Assembly: GCF_900109365.1 (NCBI RefSeq)
Contig: NZ_FNZR01000002.1
Location: 744,001 to 808,000 of the forward strand
Source of the DNA: Parapedobacter koreensis
GTDB lineage: Bacteria > Bacteroidota > Bacteroidia > Sphingobacteriales > Sphingobacteriaceae
Reading direction: 5' to 3'
DNA length: 64,000 nucleotides
The notes beneath the pieces are model-generated. The model was not told the origin of the DNA. It searched no databases and worked only from the letters and a program-made list of their open reading frames with translations. The position numbers and the translations under genes were made by a program. Every line of letters begins with the position of its first letter. The stretch's first letter is position 1. Below are positions 26,963 to 36,700 of this stretch, piece by piece.

Positions 26963-27934
26963 ATGAAAAAGGCAAGTATAATACTGATTTTAGTTACCAT
27001 TTGTATCGGATTATTGCAATTCATCGGGCCGGAAGAGCCGGAATATCAGCCCGTCAATGATCTAACCGGAATACCGCAGGAAGTAAATGCCATTATCCGG
27101 AGTTCCTGTTTCGATTGCCATTCAACACAAACCGAATTAAGGTGGTATGACAAACTGACGCCTGCCAACTACATCGTATCCAATCACATTGCAAAAGGCC
27201 GTGAGGCGCTGGATTTTTCAACATGGGATTCCTTAGCACCTGCAGATCAAAATACAAAACTGTACTATTCACTCAACAAGATCTTACAAGGAGAAATGCC
27301 ACTGTTTTCTTATACAGCCATCCATCCCAATGCGAAGCTTTCAACGGATGATATAATGACATTAAAAAACTTCCTGATTACCCGAACGCCACGAAAACCA
27401 ATTGACAGCATACAAATCCATGAATCCAATCAACAGTTTTCCGATTTTGTCGACGGAAAAATGGCTTTATCAAAACAATCGGTTCAACCTGCACCCAACG
27501 GTATTGATTATATACCCGATTACCGCAATTGGAAAGTGATCAGCATTTCAGACCGCTTTGACAACGGTACCATGCGCATCATCTATGGAAATGATATCGC
27601 TGTAAAAGCCATACAGAACCACGCGACAAATCCCTGGCCGGATGGAGCCATTTTTGCCAAGACGGCCTGGAAGCAACAGGCCAACGCGGATGGAAGTATC
27701 ACTGCCGGATCGTTTGTACAGGTTGAATTCATGATCAAAGATACCCATAAATATGCGGCGACCAACGATTGGGGTTGGGCAAGATGGCGAGGGACCGATC
27801 TGAAACCTTATGGGGGAAAAGCGCTATTTACTGCGGAATGCATTGCCTGTCATCAGCCCATGAAAAACAACGATTATGTATTTACAAAACCTTTGTATTT
27901 AAAAGATTACCAACAAAAAACCAACAAAAAATGA
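26963..27934 (+). CDS. Heme-binding/cytochrome P460 two-domain protein
   Basis: About 323 residues from the ATG at 26963. An N-terminal anchor (KKASIILILVTICIGLLQFIG) is followed by a haem_bd-type domain with SSCFDCHS and the N-P..H/L-R-W-Y-D pattern (about 30-140). A cytochrome P460 domain then occupies about 165-300 (NWKVISISDRFDNGTMRIIYGNDIA, WPDGAIFAKTAWK). It carries a second CxxCH (ECIACHQPM) near the end, as P460 proteins do. A periplasmic electron-transfer or heme-sensing role is likely. The stop overlaps the next start (ATGA). Confidence 0.88.
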   Translation: MKKASIILILVTICIGLLQFIGPEEPEYQPVNDLTGIPQEVNAIIRSSCFDCHSTQTELRWYDKLTPANYIVSNHIAKGREALDFSTWDSLAPADQNTKLYYSLNKILQGEMPLFSYTAIHPNAKLSTDDIMTLKNFLITRTPRKPIDSIQIHESNQQFSDFVDGKMALSKQSVQPAPNGIDYIPDYRNWKVISISDRFDNGTMRIIYGNDIAVKAIQNHATNPWPDGAIFAKTAWKQQANADGSITAGSFVQVEFMIKDTHKYAATNDWGWARWRGTDLKPYGGKALFTAECIACHQPMKNNDYVFTKPLYLKDYQQKTNKK

Positions 27935-28404
27935 AACGTTCCCTATCTATTTCCGGTTTCATAGCTTTACTTTTAGTTTATGGATGCCATTCGAAAAATG
28001 AATTGGGCTTGAATGAAAAGGCTTCCATTAACAGCTTAGGAGATTTACCTGAAAACCCGTTATTACTGAACGCGATAACCAGTTCAGTGTATCCAAAAGA
28101 TAGTACCCTGGCGGTCCTATATGGCAACGATATTGCTTATCATCATGGCAAAGTAAGCAACGATGGAAACTATCCGATAGGTGCCGTGCTGTATGAGGTA
28201 ACCTGGCAATTACAAGAAGATGAGCAATGGTTTGGGGCAAACATTCCAAAAGTCATTAAATCCATCGAGCGGATTGAAATTTCTAAAGACAATATGCCAC
28301 AGTACACGTTGTTTGAGGGATTTGAACTTAACAATTCAAAACATCCTGACGAAACAACAAGAATTAAATGGATTACGAACCTACGCATGGCTGTGAGTCC
28401 TTAA
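27931..28404 (+). CDS. Truncated P460-like lipoprotein lacking the heme motif
   Basis: 157 residues, beginning with a lipoprotein signal (MKRSLSISGFIALLLVYGC). The body mirrors the upstream P460 domain (LAVLYGNDIAYHHGKV, YPIGAVLYEVTWQLQEDEQWFGANIPK), but there is no C-terminal CxxCH. The ATGA overlap with the upstream gene indicates translational coupling. It could be a partner subunit or a heme-free paralogue. Confidence 0.75.
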   Translation: MKRSLSISGFIALLLVYGCHSKNELGLNEKASINSLGDLPENPLLLNAITSSVYPKDSTLAVLYGNDIAYHHGKVSNDGNYPIGAVLYEVTWQLQEDEQWFGANIPKVIKSIERIEISKDNMPQYTLFEGFELNNSKHPDETTRIKWITNLRMAVSP

Positions 28405-28426
28405 TTCGTTAACAAGATGATATTCA

Positions 28427-28461
28427 ATTCTCGTAAAATTCTTGGCCATTCTCGTAAAATT
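28427..28461 (+). repeat. Two 14-bp direct repeats spaced 21 bp apart
   Basis: ATTCTCGTAAAATT occurs at 28427-28440 and again, identical, at 28448-28461. The 21-bp period is two helical turns, the geometry known for LytTR-type regulators. It lies between two convergent gene ends, so it may be left over from a deleted promoter. The rest of the 202-bp gap shows nothing else clear. Confidence 0.5.
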
Positions 28462-28606
28462 TTTCGGGAATAGAAGGCCCCATGGCTGTTTTACAAACGC
28501 AAGCGGTATTATACGGACAATTGTACCCATAGGTCAGGGCGACTCCAGCAATATTGCTATATTTACTTTCAAATCTGTGCTTCGGTTCTAACGCATAAAA
28601 TGAGTT

Positions 28607-28993
28607 TTACACTTTTTCCAAAATAAAATTCCCGTCAATCCCCAGTTTTTGATGCAATGATTTCAGGAAACCTACATCGGGGTCACGTTTGCCGTTGAGT
28701 ATTTGGGATAATTTCGGTGCGCCGATGCCAAGGATGGATGCAAGCCCCTTTTGGGTAACACCCAATTCTTCCTTTTTGGCTTCCACCACAGCGGCAAGTG
28801 TCAATGGCATGGGCATCAACTTCATATACTCATCTTCATAGCGTTCGGCCAAAAGGCTTAGTTTCTCCAATTCGTCTGCCTCTTGTTGGCTTAGTGCGTG
28901 GAATCCACCGCCATCAGTAGCCTTTTGAAGATATCCCTCAGTCATAGTCATCACTTGGTGATATTGCTTTTCGTTCCGTATCTTATTAATCAT
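28607..28993 (-). CDS. HigA-type antitoxin with XRE helix-turn-helix
   Basis: 128 residues from MINKIRNEKQY (ATG at 28993). The N-terminal part (about 1-60) carries LQKATDGGGFHALSQQEADELEKL. The C-terminal HTH (LGVTQKGLASILGIGAPKLSQILNGKRDPDVGFLKSL, quoted in part) is intact. HigA neutralises the ribosome-dependent RNase HigB and represses the operon. The HigB gene that should precede it survives only as a stump at 29008-29085, so this antitoxin is orphaned. Confidence 0.85.
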   Translation of the reverse strand: MINKIRNEKQYHQVMTMTEGYLQKATDGGGFHALSQQEADELEKLSLLAERYEDEYMKLMPMPLTLAAVVEAKKEELGVTQKGLASILGIGAPKLSQILNGKRDPDVGFLKSLHQKLGIDGNFILEKV

Positions 28994-29007
28994 TACTTTC
29001 CTAATTT

Positions 29008-29085
29008 TTATACCCTCGAACAATCTTTTAACTTGTCGTATTTAGCTTGTGTACCAATAAACCGGATATACACGGTACGCTTGCT
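29008..29085 (-). pseudogene. HigB toxin, C-terminal stump only
   Basis: The minus strand reads KRTVYIRFIGTQAKYDKLKD then ...SRV and TAA at 29008-29010. This is the conserved end of HigB/RelE-type toxins, 14 nt before the HigA start as in higBA operons. An in-frame TAG and unrelated sequence lie upstream, so at least the first three quarters of the toxin are gone. Confidence 0.7.
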
Positions 29086-29400
29086 GTCAATCTACCAGGA
29101 ACACCGCACTAGGCAACCCACTGATCAGACAGCAGTGAAAAGCGAGCAGGGGTACATCTTCCTGAAGGTGGGTCACCGCATTCAGAAAATTACCATCCGA
29201 GACATCCTTCTGATTGAGGGCATGAAAGATTACCTTCGCGTGCATACCGTACATGGAAAGATCATGACCCTTATTAACTTTGCAAAACTGGAGGAATTGC
29301 GGCCATCTCATCATTTTGCCCGCGTGCACCGATCCTTCATGGTAGCTATTGATAAGATTGACCACAATGGAATCCGGCCATACTTCATCGCGCAGTGCTG
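29086..29400 (+). pseudogene. LytTR domain fragment, both ends missing
   Basis: The plus strand reads an open LytTR core: GYIFLKVGHRIQKITIRDILLIEGMKDYLRV (quoted in part), IMTLINFAKLEELRPS, FARVHRSFMVAIDKID. No receiver domain precedes it and the end runs into unrelated codons. The long open frame from 28898 is mostly antisense to HigA, so only this core is accepted as real. It is a piece of a two-component response regulator that landed between the HigB stump and the DUF7010-like gene. Confidence 0.65.
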
Positions 29401-29951
29401 TTCCTACTTTTGCTTAAATAAGAAACATAAATCCAGATTCCCAGCACGAGCAAACAACACACCATAAAAACACCAAGGAGATACATGTTCTCTTCATCCA
29501 AACTTAGTCCCAGCAATAAACCACCCATACTGATGACGCCAGCCATTACAGCAAAACCTTTTTCGTTGTAAAACCAGGCGTAAGGAAAAAAATGAGCCCC
29601 TGTAATGATAACATACGTCATCAAAAAATAGTCGGGCTGTTTAATCAATACAAAAATCAAAAAGGGGAAATAAAAGAGCTGGGCAAAATTCAGCCAAAGT
29701 CCCAGCGGTTGCAACGGGTTATCTCTAATTTTTCAGGTTGTCTTCAATAGCTTAGAAAGGCCCAATGCCAGCGGAAGCATGGCGCTCCCAACGATAAAAG
29801 TGAGGATACTTTTGTCATAACTGGAATAATCGAGGTACCATACCAACGAAATAATTGACCAAACGATTGCGGCAGCCAGTATAAAATCAAGTCCGTTTTT
29901 TGCCTTTGTGGCCAGATCGAGCCGCAAGCGGTTTAGTTGCATTTTATCCAT
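29385..29951 (-). pseudogene. DUF7010-like membrane protein interrupted by an in-frame TGA
   Basis: Two open segments (29951-29736 and 29732-29385) are in the same frame, separated by TGA at 29733-29735 (reads SKLLKTT-stop-KIRDNPLQPLG). Together they give about 188 residues with about six membrane helices, as expected for the family, in which I recall a Trp at the stop position (TGG to TGA is one change). The second half alone has no start. The 3' end overlaps the LytTR scrap. Confidence 0.7.
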
Positions 29952-30120
29952 ATCATTTTCTCAAATTGGCTACAATGCATAAATATAAGCAATAATATCA
30001 CTCCACCATTATTTTCCGAAGGCCAGTCTACCCGTTAACCATTTTTTAAGGAAATATTTAGTGCTGGGCTTTTATTTGCCCCCATAGATTACATATACCA
30101 AGATACTAAAAAACGTATAT

Positions 30121-33100
30121 ATGCTTAATTATCCAAAAAGCCTGCAAAGGCTCTGCTGCCTGTCAGCAACCCTACTACTCACCGTTTGCGCGCATGGGCA
30201 ATCCCGGCAGCAACAACCGATGATATTTGCGCCTACCGAAACGTTGGTAAAAGAAGTCGAAAAACCGTATAGAGACGCCATATGCCTCAACGGGAGCTGG
30301 CAATTCCAGCCGGTCGATCTCCCTATTGGATTCCGGGAAGGCGAAGACGCATCGCCAACATTACCCACTATTGATGAGGCGAAATGGAGTTCGACATTAG
30401 TCAAAATACCATCGCCCTGGAATGTCAACAGTTTTGCCGAAAAAGACCGTGGCGGAGATTTCCGAAGCTACCCAAGTTATCCGGAGGCATGGGAGCAGGT
30501 AAAACTGGGCTGGCTGAAAAAAACATTCCACATTCCGGCATCATGGAAAGGCAAACGGATCCAGCTGCATTTTGAGGCCGTTGCCGGTGACGCACAGATC
30601 ATCGTGAATGGCAAAGAAGTAGGCACGCACTTCGATATTTTCTTGCCTTTCGATATCGACATCACCGATGCCGTGAAACTGGGCCAAGAAAACACCCTGT
30701 ATGTGGGCATCCGCAAAGCATCACTGTTTGACAAAAGGAGCACCAACGGCAGACGCACCTACCAAGCAGGATCCTTCTGGGGCCAGCATATCGCCGGCAT
30801 CTGGCAGGATGTACACGTAGTGGCCTCCCCTGCCGTGTCCATTGCCGATACGTATATAAAACCCTGGCTGGACAAAAACACCCTCGCAGTTGAGGTAACC
30901 TTAACAAACCAGACGTCCCATGCCGTACAGGGCGAGCTCGGGGGAAACGTATACGAATGGCTTCCCACTATCGGGCCGGATGGACTGGCTTCGCCAGCAT
31001 CGCAAACGAAGCTGGCAGAAAAGCCTGCGCTCAGCATCCCACCGATTACGGTCAGCATTCCCGCCCACGGCGAAACCAAGGTGGAGCTAAGCGTCCGCGT
31101 GGCCGATCAGCTCAAGACGTGGTCGCCCGAAGCGCCCAATTTGTACGGAATGGTGCTGCACGTGGCGCACGATAAGCAGCGTATCGACAGCAAATACGAG
31201 CGATTTGGCTGGCGGCAGACCACCATCGAAGGGAGCAAATTTTTACTAAACGGCAAGCCGGTAACCATGAAAGGCGACTCCTGGCATTTTATGGGCATTC
31301 CGCAGATGACCCGACGGTATGCGTGGGCATGGTATAAAGCGCTGAAAGATGCGCACAGCAATGCCGTGCGGTTGCATGCACAGCCCTTCCCCGCGTTTTA
31401 CTTGGATATGGCGGATGAAATGGGCATCTTGGTATTGGATGAAACCGCGGTATGGGCCAGTGACGGCGGGCCAAACTTCGGCGATGAACGGTATTGGAAA
31501 GACTCGGAAAAACACCTCTCGGCCCTTATCCGCCGCGATAGAAACCACCCATCGGTCTTTGGATGGAGTGTTTCCAATGAAGTGATGCCGGTGATCGTCA
31601 ACGTGATGCGCAATCCGCCCGGCCTACGCGACAAACTCATCGCGTACTACGGCGTGTGGGCCGATATCTGCCGGACATTGGATCCCACAAGGCCCTGGAT
31701 TTCGGCCGATGGCGAGGATGACGGGCAGGGAAAATTGCCCATCTATATGATTCATTACGGCGGGGAAGGCGGCATGGATCATGCCCGAAACAGCGGGAAA
31801 CCCTGGGGCGTGGGCGAAGATGGCAACGCCTATTACGGGACACCCCAGCAAGTAGCCGCCACGAATGGCAGCCGGGCCTATGAATCGTTTTTGGGCCGGA
31901 TGGAAGGCGTCGCACGTTCTTCCTACCAGTCGTTGGTCGCACAGCGGCAACGGGACGCTTCCTATCGGAGTGTCTTCAACCTCGCGTGGTACGGCCTGAA
32001 GCCTTTAGCCATCGGATTGAAGGACACCTCCAAAGCCCCGACATTGGACGATGGCATCTATTTTGCCGCATTTCAAGAAGGAACTCCGGGCGTACAGCCC
32101 GAAAGGCTTGGCCCCTATACCACCACCTTCAACCCCGGCTACGACCCCGCGCTGCCACTGTATGAGACCTGGCCGCTCTTTGACGCTATACAAGATGCAG
32201 CAGCCGATCCGCTTGCGCCCTTTGAAATCCCGCTTACGGAAGGCGGTAAGATGCCCTATTCGTTTGCCGTGAAGGGCGGCATCACAGCTGTCGAAGTCAT
32301 AGGCGGCCAGGGCAGTACGCTTGCGGCAGATCTGCTGAATTTAGGGGTGCCCGTACAGCAAGCTAAGGAACGTGAATTGCCGGACGTGCTTTTCATCGAT
32401 GGCAGCCACCCGCCCGAGGCAAGCGCCGCCAAACGCGCCAGCGCCGTACAAGCAAAGGGCGGCACCGTTTGGATATGGGGTGTCTCTCCCGCTGCCTTAC
32501 CACAGCTGGGTGCGCTGCTCCCAGCCCCCGTTGAAGTCACCGACCGGAAGGCCTCATCGTTGCTGATCAGGCACCAAAGCAACCTGACCGACAGCATGGA
32601 ACACGCGGACTGGTATTTTTCAGAGCTCGTCCCCGCTGAAATCGTCCAGCATGGCCTGGGCGGCGAGCTGGTACGGACAAGCACGGTATTGCTGGAGGCC
32701 AATCCTACCGATTGGTTGAAATGGAACAAACAAGGTGAATACGTAAAAACCGCTATGGTATTACGCTCAGAACGTGAGGAAAAACCAGCTGGTGCGGTAC
32801 TGATAGGGCATCGCGTGGGCAATGGGAATCTTTTGGTGACCACGCTACCCGGCCGGATACCGCTCGCCAAAGCGAAGTCCGCCGTAAAAACGTTGCTGTC
32901 CAATGCAGGTATTGCCCTCCAACCAGCTGTGGAAGGAAAACCGCTGACTGCATCGGGAGAAATCGCCAATGTGCTTTACCTCGGCAATTTTCCAGTGAGT
33001 TCGGCATCCAATGGTGCGCAGCATACCCTGCCATTAGCACAGCGTGATGCGTTCAAGCCCGATGCGACGACCGCCGGCAAACAATGGACTGTCGTACCGG

Positions 33101-33486
33101 CCGAAAACGGCTTCCTTGACCTGAAATCTTTGGCTATACCGGATCAGAAAGACCATGCCGTCGCATACCTGAGTTTTTGGGTATCAAGTCCTCGATCGTT
33201 GGCGGACTTACTGGTGGAGCCCAACATGCCACAAGTCAACCTCGAAGTAGCCGCCGATGACGCCGTACAGGCATGGCTGAATGGCGAACAAATCATCGAC
33301 AATATCCGCGTGGGCCCCATCGAAGGCGGGCAAACCTCCGCAGAAGCGATGAAGCTGCGGCAAGGCTGGAACCATATCCTCATCAAAGTGATACAAGAAG
33401 GCGGGGATTGGAAATTCAGCGGCCGGCTGACCAGCAATCAACCTGCATTCCTTGCCGAGCTTGGCGCTGCATTTGAGAAGCCTTAA
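30121..33486 (+). CDS. Glycoside hydrolase family 2 protein (beta-galactosidase/glucuronidase-like)
   Basis: 1121 residues with a signal peptide ending about AHGQ. The layout is GH2 sugar-binding domain (about 40-240, WLKKTFHIPASWKGKRIQLHFEAV), immunoglobulin-like domain (about 245-365) and TIM barrel (about 370-620). The acid/base Glu lies in GWSVSNEVMPV (E487) and a probable nucleophile Glu in GVGEDGNAYYG (E566). A long C-terminal extension (about 700-1121) ends in a carbohydrate-binding-like jelly roll. It probably acts on a beta-linked glycan in the periplasm or at the surface. It opens the locus followed by SusC/SusD. Confidence 0.9.
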   Translation: MLNYPKSLQRLCCLSATLLLTVCAHGQSRQQQPMIFAPTETLVKEVEKPYRDAICLNGSWQFQPVDLPIGFREGEDASPTLPTIDEAKWSSTLVKIPSPWNVNSFAEKDRGGDFRSYPSYPEAWEQVKLGWLKKTFHIPASWKGKRIQLHFEAVAGDAQIIVNGKEVGTHFDIFLPFDIDITDAVKLGQENTLYVGIRKASLFDKRSTNGRRTYQAGSFWGQHIAGIWQDVHVVASPAVSIADTYIKPWLDKNTLAVEVTLTNQTSHAVQGELGGNVYEWLPTIGPDGLASPASQTKLAEKPALSIPPITVSIPAHGETKVELSVRVADQLKTWSPEAPNLYGMVLHVAHDKQRIDSKYERFGWRQTTIEGSKFLLNGKPVTMKGDSWHFMGIPQMTRRYAWAWYKALKDAHSNAVRLHAQPFPAFYLDMADEMGILVLDETAVWASDGGPNFGDERYWKDSEKHLSALIRRDRNHPSVFGWSVSNEVMPVIVNVMRNPPGLRDKLIAYYGVWADICRTLDPTRPWISADGEDDGQGKLPIYMIHYGGEGGMDHARNSGKPWGVGEDGNAYYGTPQQVAATNGSRAYESFLGRMEGVARSSYQSLVAQRQRDASYRSVFNLAWYGLKPLAIGLKDTSKAPTLDDGIYFAAFQEGTPGVQPERLGPYTTTFNPGYDPALPLYETWPLFDAIQDAAADPLAPFEIPLTEGGKMPYSFAVKGGITAVEVIGGQGSTLAADLLNLGVPVQQAKERELPDVLFIDGSHPPEASAAKRASAVQAKGGTVWIWGVSPAALPQLGALLPAPVEVTDRKASSLLIRHQSNLTDSMEHADWYFSELVPAEIVQHGLGGELVRTSTVLLEANPTDWLKWNKQGEYVKTAMVLRSEREEKPAGAVLIGHRVGNGNLLVTTLPGRIPLAKAKSAVKTLLSNAGIALQPAVEGKPLTASGEIANVLYLGNFPVSSASNGAQHTLPLAQRDAFKPDATTAGKQWTVVPAENGFLDLKSLAIPDQKDHAVAYLSFWVSSPRSLADLLVEPNMPQVNLEVAADDAVQAWLNGEQIIDNIRVGPIEGGQTSAEAMKLRQGWNHILIKVIQEGGDWKFSGRLTSNQPAFLAELGAAFEKP

Positions 33487-33506
33487 GCGCAGTTTATACA
33501 TTCGTC

Positions 33507-33565
33507 GATAGCTGCCGTATTCGCCGTGGAAAAATCGCTTTTCCACGGCGAATACGGCAGCTATC
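33507..33565. repeat. 59-nt perfect hairpin between GH2 and susC genes
   Basis: A 27-bp arm (33507-33533) and its exact complement (33539-33565) enclose a 5-nt loop ATCGC. It begins 21 nt after the GH2 stop. No T-run follows, so it is not a standard terminator. The remaining 168 bp to susC are AT-rich and show no clear TAnnTTTG. Confidence 0.85.
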
Positions 33566-33733
33566 CTTGCGTAGGCATGCCGACTACACCCCAAAATATC
33601 ACATTAATTATCAAATAGTTGTAACCAAAACACCCATTCTTTTCCCGTATTAATTCCATTTTAATTTTATTTTAAGGGCTATTTCTTTCTTTGCTCACCT
33701 AATCAATTTTTTCATAGTCCTAGATTAAAAATT

Positions 33734-36700
33734 ATGAGGAGTTTTCTATTACTATTATTGTGCGGCATCTGCTTGCAGTTGTACGCACAGGAGCGAGTCG
33801 TTACCGGGACAGTAACGGATGAAAGCGGCACCCCGCTTGTCGGCGCATCAATCAAAGTAAAAAACGGTGCCGGAGGTACCCGCACCGTTACGGGCGGCAC
33901 GTTTGAGTTGCGGCTATCGAGTGAAAACCCCGTGCTGGTGGTGAGCTACCTCGGATACCTCGCGAAGGAAGTTGCCCTTACAGCAGGAGAAACGGCATTG
34001 ACTGTCGTACTCTCCCCCAATCCGGGGAATTTAGATGAAGTGGTCGTCGTTGCCTACGGCACGCAAAAACGCGCGAATCTAACCAGCGCCGTATCCACCG
34101 TGGTAGCCAAAGACGTCGTCAAAAATTCGAACAACGATGTCACCAATACGTTGACCGGAAGGGCTCCCGGTGTACGAATCACGCAATTGTCCAGCCAGCC
34201 CGGCAGGTTCGACAGCCAGATTGATATCCGCGGTTTCAGCTACACGGATCCCGGTGATTACGGAGGCAACCAGCAAGGCGGCCCATTGTTCATCATTGAT
34301 GGCGTACAGCGCGATAAATCGGGATTTGAACGCCTGGATCCGAATGAAATCGAAAGCGTAAGCGTCCTGAAAGACGCAAGCGCCGCCATCTATGGGGTAA
34401 AAGCTGCAAATGGCGTCATCTTAGTCACCACAAAGCAAGGACGCCAAGGCGACATCCAGGTCAACTACACCGCCCGGTTTGGCAAGCAGTACATCACCAG
34501 GTACCCGGAGCTTTCCAATGCATTTCAGTATGCCACGCTATTCAATGAGCAGCAGATCAACAACATGATTAGCAACCGCCAGCAGCTGACCCCGCCTGAA
34601 TTTACAAACCAGCAGTTGGCCGATTTTGAAAGCGGAGCCGTGCCCAGCACCGATTTTCTGGGTGCCATTCTCTCCAACCAAACCGACCAGCAGCAGCATA
34701 ACCTCACGATGAACGGCGGAACCGAAAAATTGCGTTTCTTCCTTTCTGCCGGTTATTTCGACGAAGGGGGATTATTCGCCTCCGACATTGAGTATGGCAA
34801 AAAATACAATTTCCGCGCAAACCTGGACGGCGAGATCTTGAAAGGATTGACATTTGGGCTGAATCTGGGGTACAACAATGTACTCAGCAAACGGCCGAAT
34901 ATGGATGTGGTCAGCATCATCAGGAATGCCTGGCGCATCAGCCCTACGGAGCCCATGTATTCCAATGGCGAAACCGGCTATTACCGGCAGTTTTTCAACG
35001 CGCCGCATGACCACCCACTCGCATCCATTACCGAGGATGTCAGCGGCTACAACAATACGAATGACAAGGCGCTGACTTCCACTTTCCAGCTGAACTATGC
35101 ACTTCCATTCATCGAGGGGCTGAGTGCCAAGGCATTATTTGCCTATGACAACAGCTATTCCTTCAACCGTTCGTTCAGGAAGCAGTACTACCAATACCAG
35201 TTTGACGAAGGCACCCAGCAGCAACGGACATTTTTGCACAACGGCCCGTCGCAGCTCAATGAATACTTCGGGCAGGGCTATACCAATAACTTACAGGTCT
35301 CACTGAACTATCAAAACCGGTTTGGCAACCACGGCCTTACCGTGCTGGCCTTGTATGATGAAATTTACCGGAAAGGCAACAGCAACAACGCACAAACCCA
35401 ATACGTGGTAGATGCAATCGATCAGCTGGCCGCCGGGGACCGCTCCACGGATGTGGTCGGATCCGGATTCAGTGAAAGCAGCAACAGAAGCTATGTAGGG
35501 CGGGTCAATTACGACTATGCTAGCCGTTACCTGGCCGAATTCGGTTTCCGCTATGACGGGTCATCCTACTTTCCGCCAACCAGCCGATGGGGATTTTTCC
35601 CCTATGGGAATTTCGCTTGGCGCATTTCCGAAGAGTCTTTCCTGAAAGACAACGTGCCGTTTCTTGACAATCTGAAAGTACGGCTGTCCTATGGCAAGCT
35701 CGGGGACGACATCGTTGCAGCGAACACCTTTGCTTACCTGACGGGCTATACCTATCCAAGTACACAGGGAGGTTCAAGAGGGGGCGCTGTATTCGGCTCA
35801 GGATTCGTCAGGGGCGTTGATTTCAAAAATTCGGCCAATCCGGACATCACCTGGTATACCTCCACTACGGCAAACATTGGCCTGGACATCTCCCTATGGA
35901 AAGGCAAACTCACGTTTGAGGGCGATATTTTCAGGCGCGATCGCGACGGATTGCTGGCCTTTGCCATATCCGAAGTGACCGGCACCTACGGTGTCACCCT
36001 CCCGCAGGTCAATCTCAACGAAGATCGCACCCAGGGGTTTGAAGTGGTGCTGGGCCACCGGAGCAAGCTGGGCAACGTAGACTTCGGAGTTTCAGGCAAT
36101 ATCACCTATGCCCGCACCAACTACCGCTACCGGGAGGAGACCCCGGCGGGGAACGAGCTGGACTACTACCGGAATCGAAATGCCGGGCGGTACAACGATA
36201 TTATCTGGGGCTATCAAATCGATGGGCAGTTCCAGAATTTTGAGGAAATCTACGCTGCGCCCATCCATGACGGCGCAGGCAATAGGACACTGCTGCCGGG
36301 GGATCTCAGGTACGTTGATGTCAATGGCGACAACCTCATCGATGGCCGGGACCAAACCGTCATCGGCCGCGGCGGCGGAAAACCCGCCATCTACTTTGGC
36401 ACCAACATTGACCTCAGCTGGAAAAGATTCGATTTTTCGATATTGCTCCAAGGAGCAACGATGTACCGCATCACCTACCAGGACCAACTGTCGCGTCCAT
36501 TTTATTTTGACCGTGCCAACCCCATTTCCGTCTTCTACGATCGCTGGCACAGGGCGGATATCAACGATCCGAACAGCGCGTGGATTCCGGGGAGATTCCC
36601 ATCGACCGGCCAACGTCAAAACTACAAAGATGCGCCAAATACCTTCAACACCTTTGACGCAAGCTACTTACGGATCAAAAGCATCGACCTGGGATACACA

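Noticed and set aside
28427-28461. Start of a CRISPR array
   Set aside because: Only two 14-bp repeats with a 7-bp gap; no further units and no cas genes.
28898-29467. Single plus-strand 189-codon open frame
   Set aside because: Its first 60 codons are antisense to the HigA gene and the HigB stump and look like no protein; only the LytTR core from about 29086 is real.
29733-29735. Selenocysteine or stop read-through at the TGA in the DUF7010-like gene
   Set aside because: The position is probably a Trp in the family, no selenocysteine insertion signal was recognised, and the whole neighbourhood is decayed, so a nonsense mutation is simpler.
33507-33565. Intrinsic terminator after the GH2 gene
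   Set aside because: The stem is perfect, but no T-run follows on either strand beyond the stem itself, so it was listed as a repeat instead.
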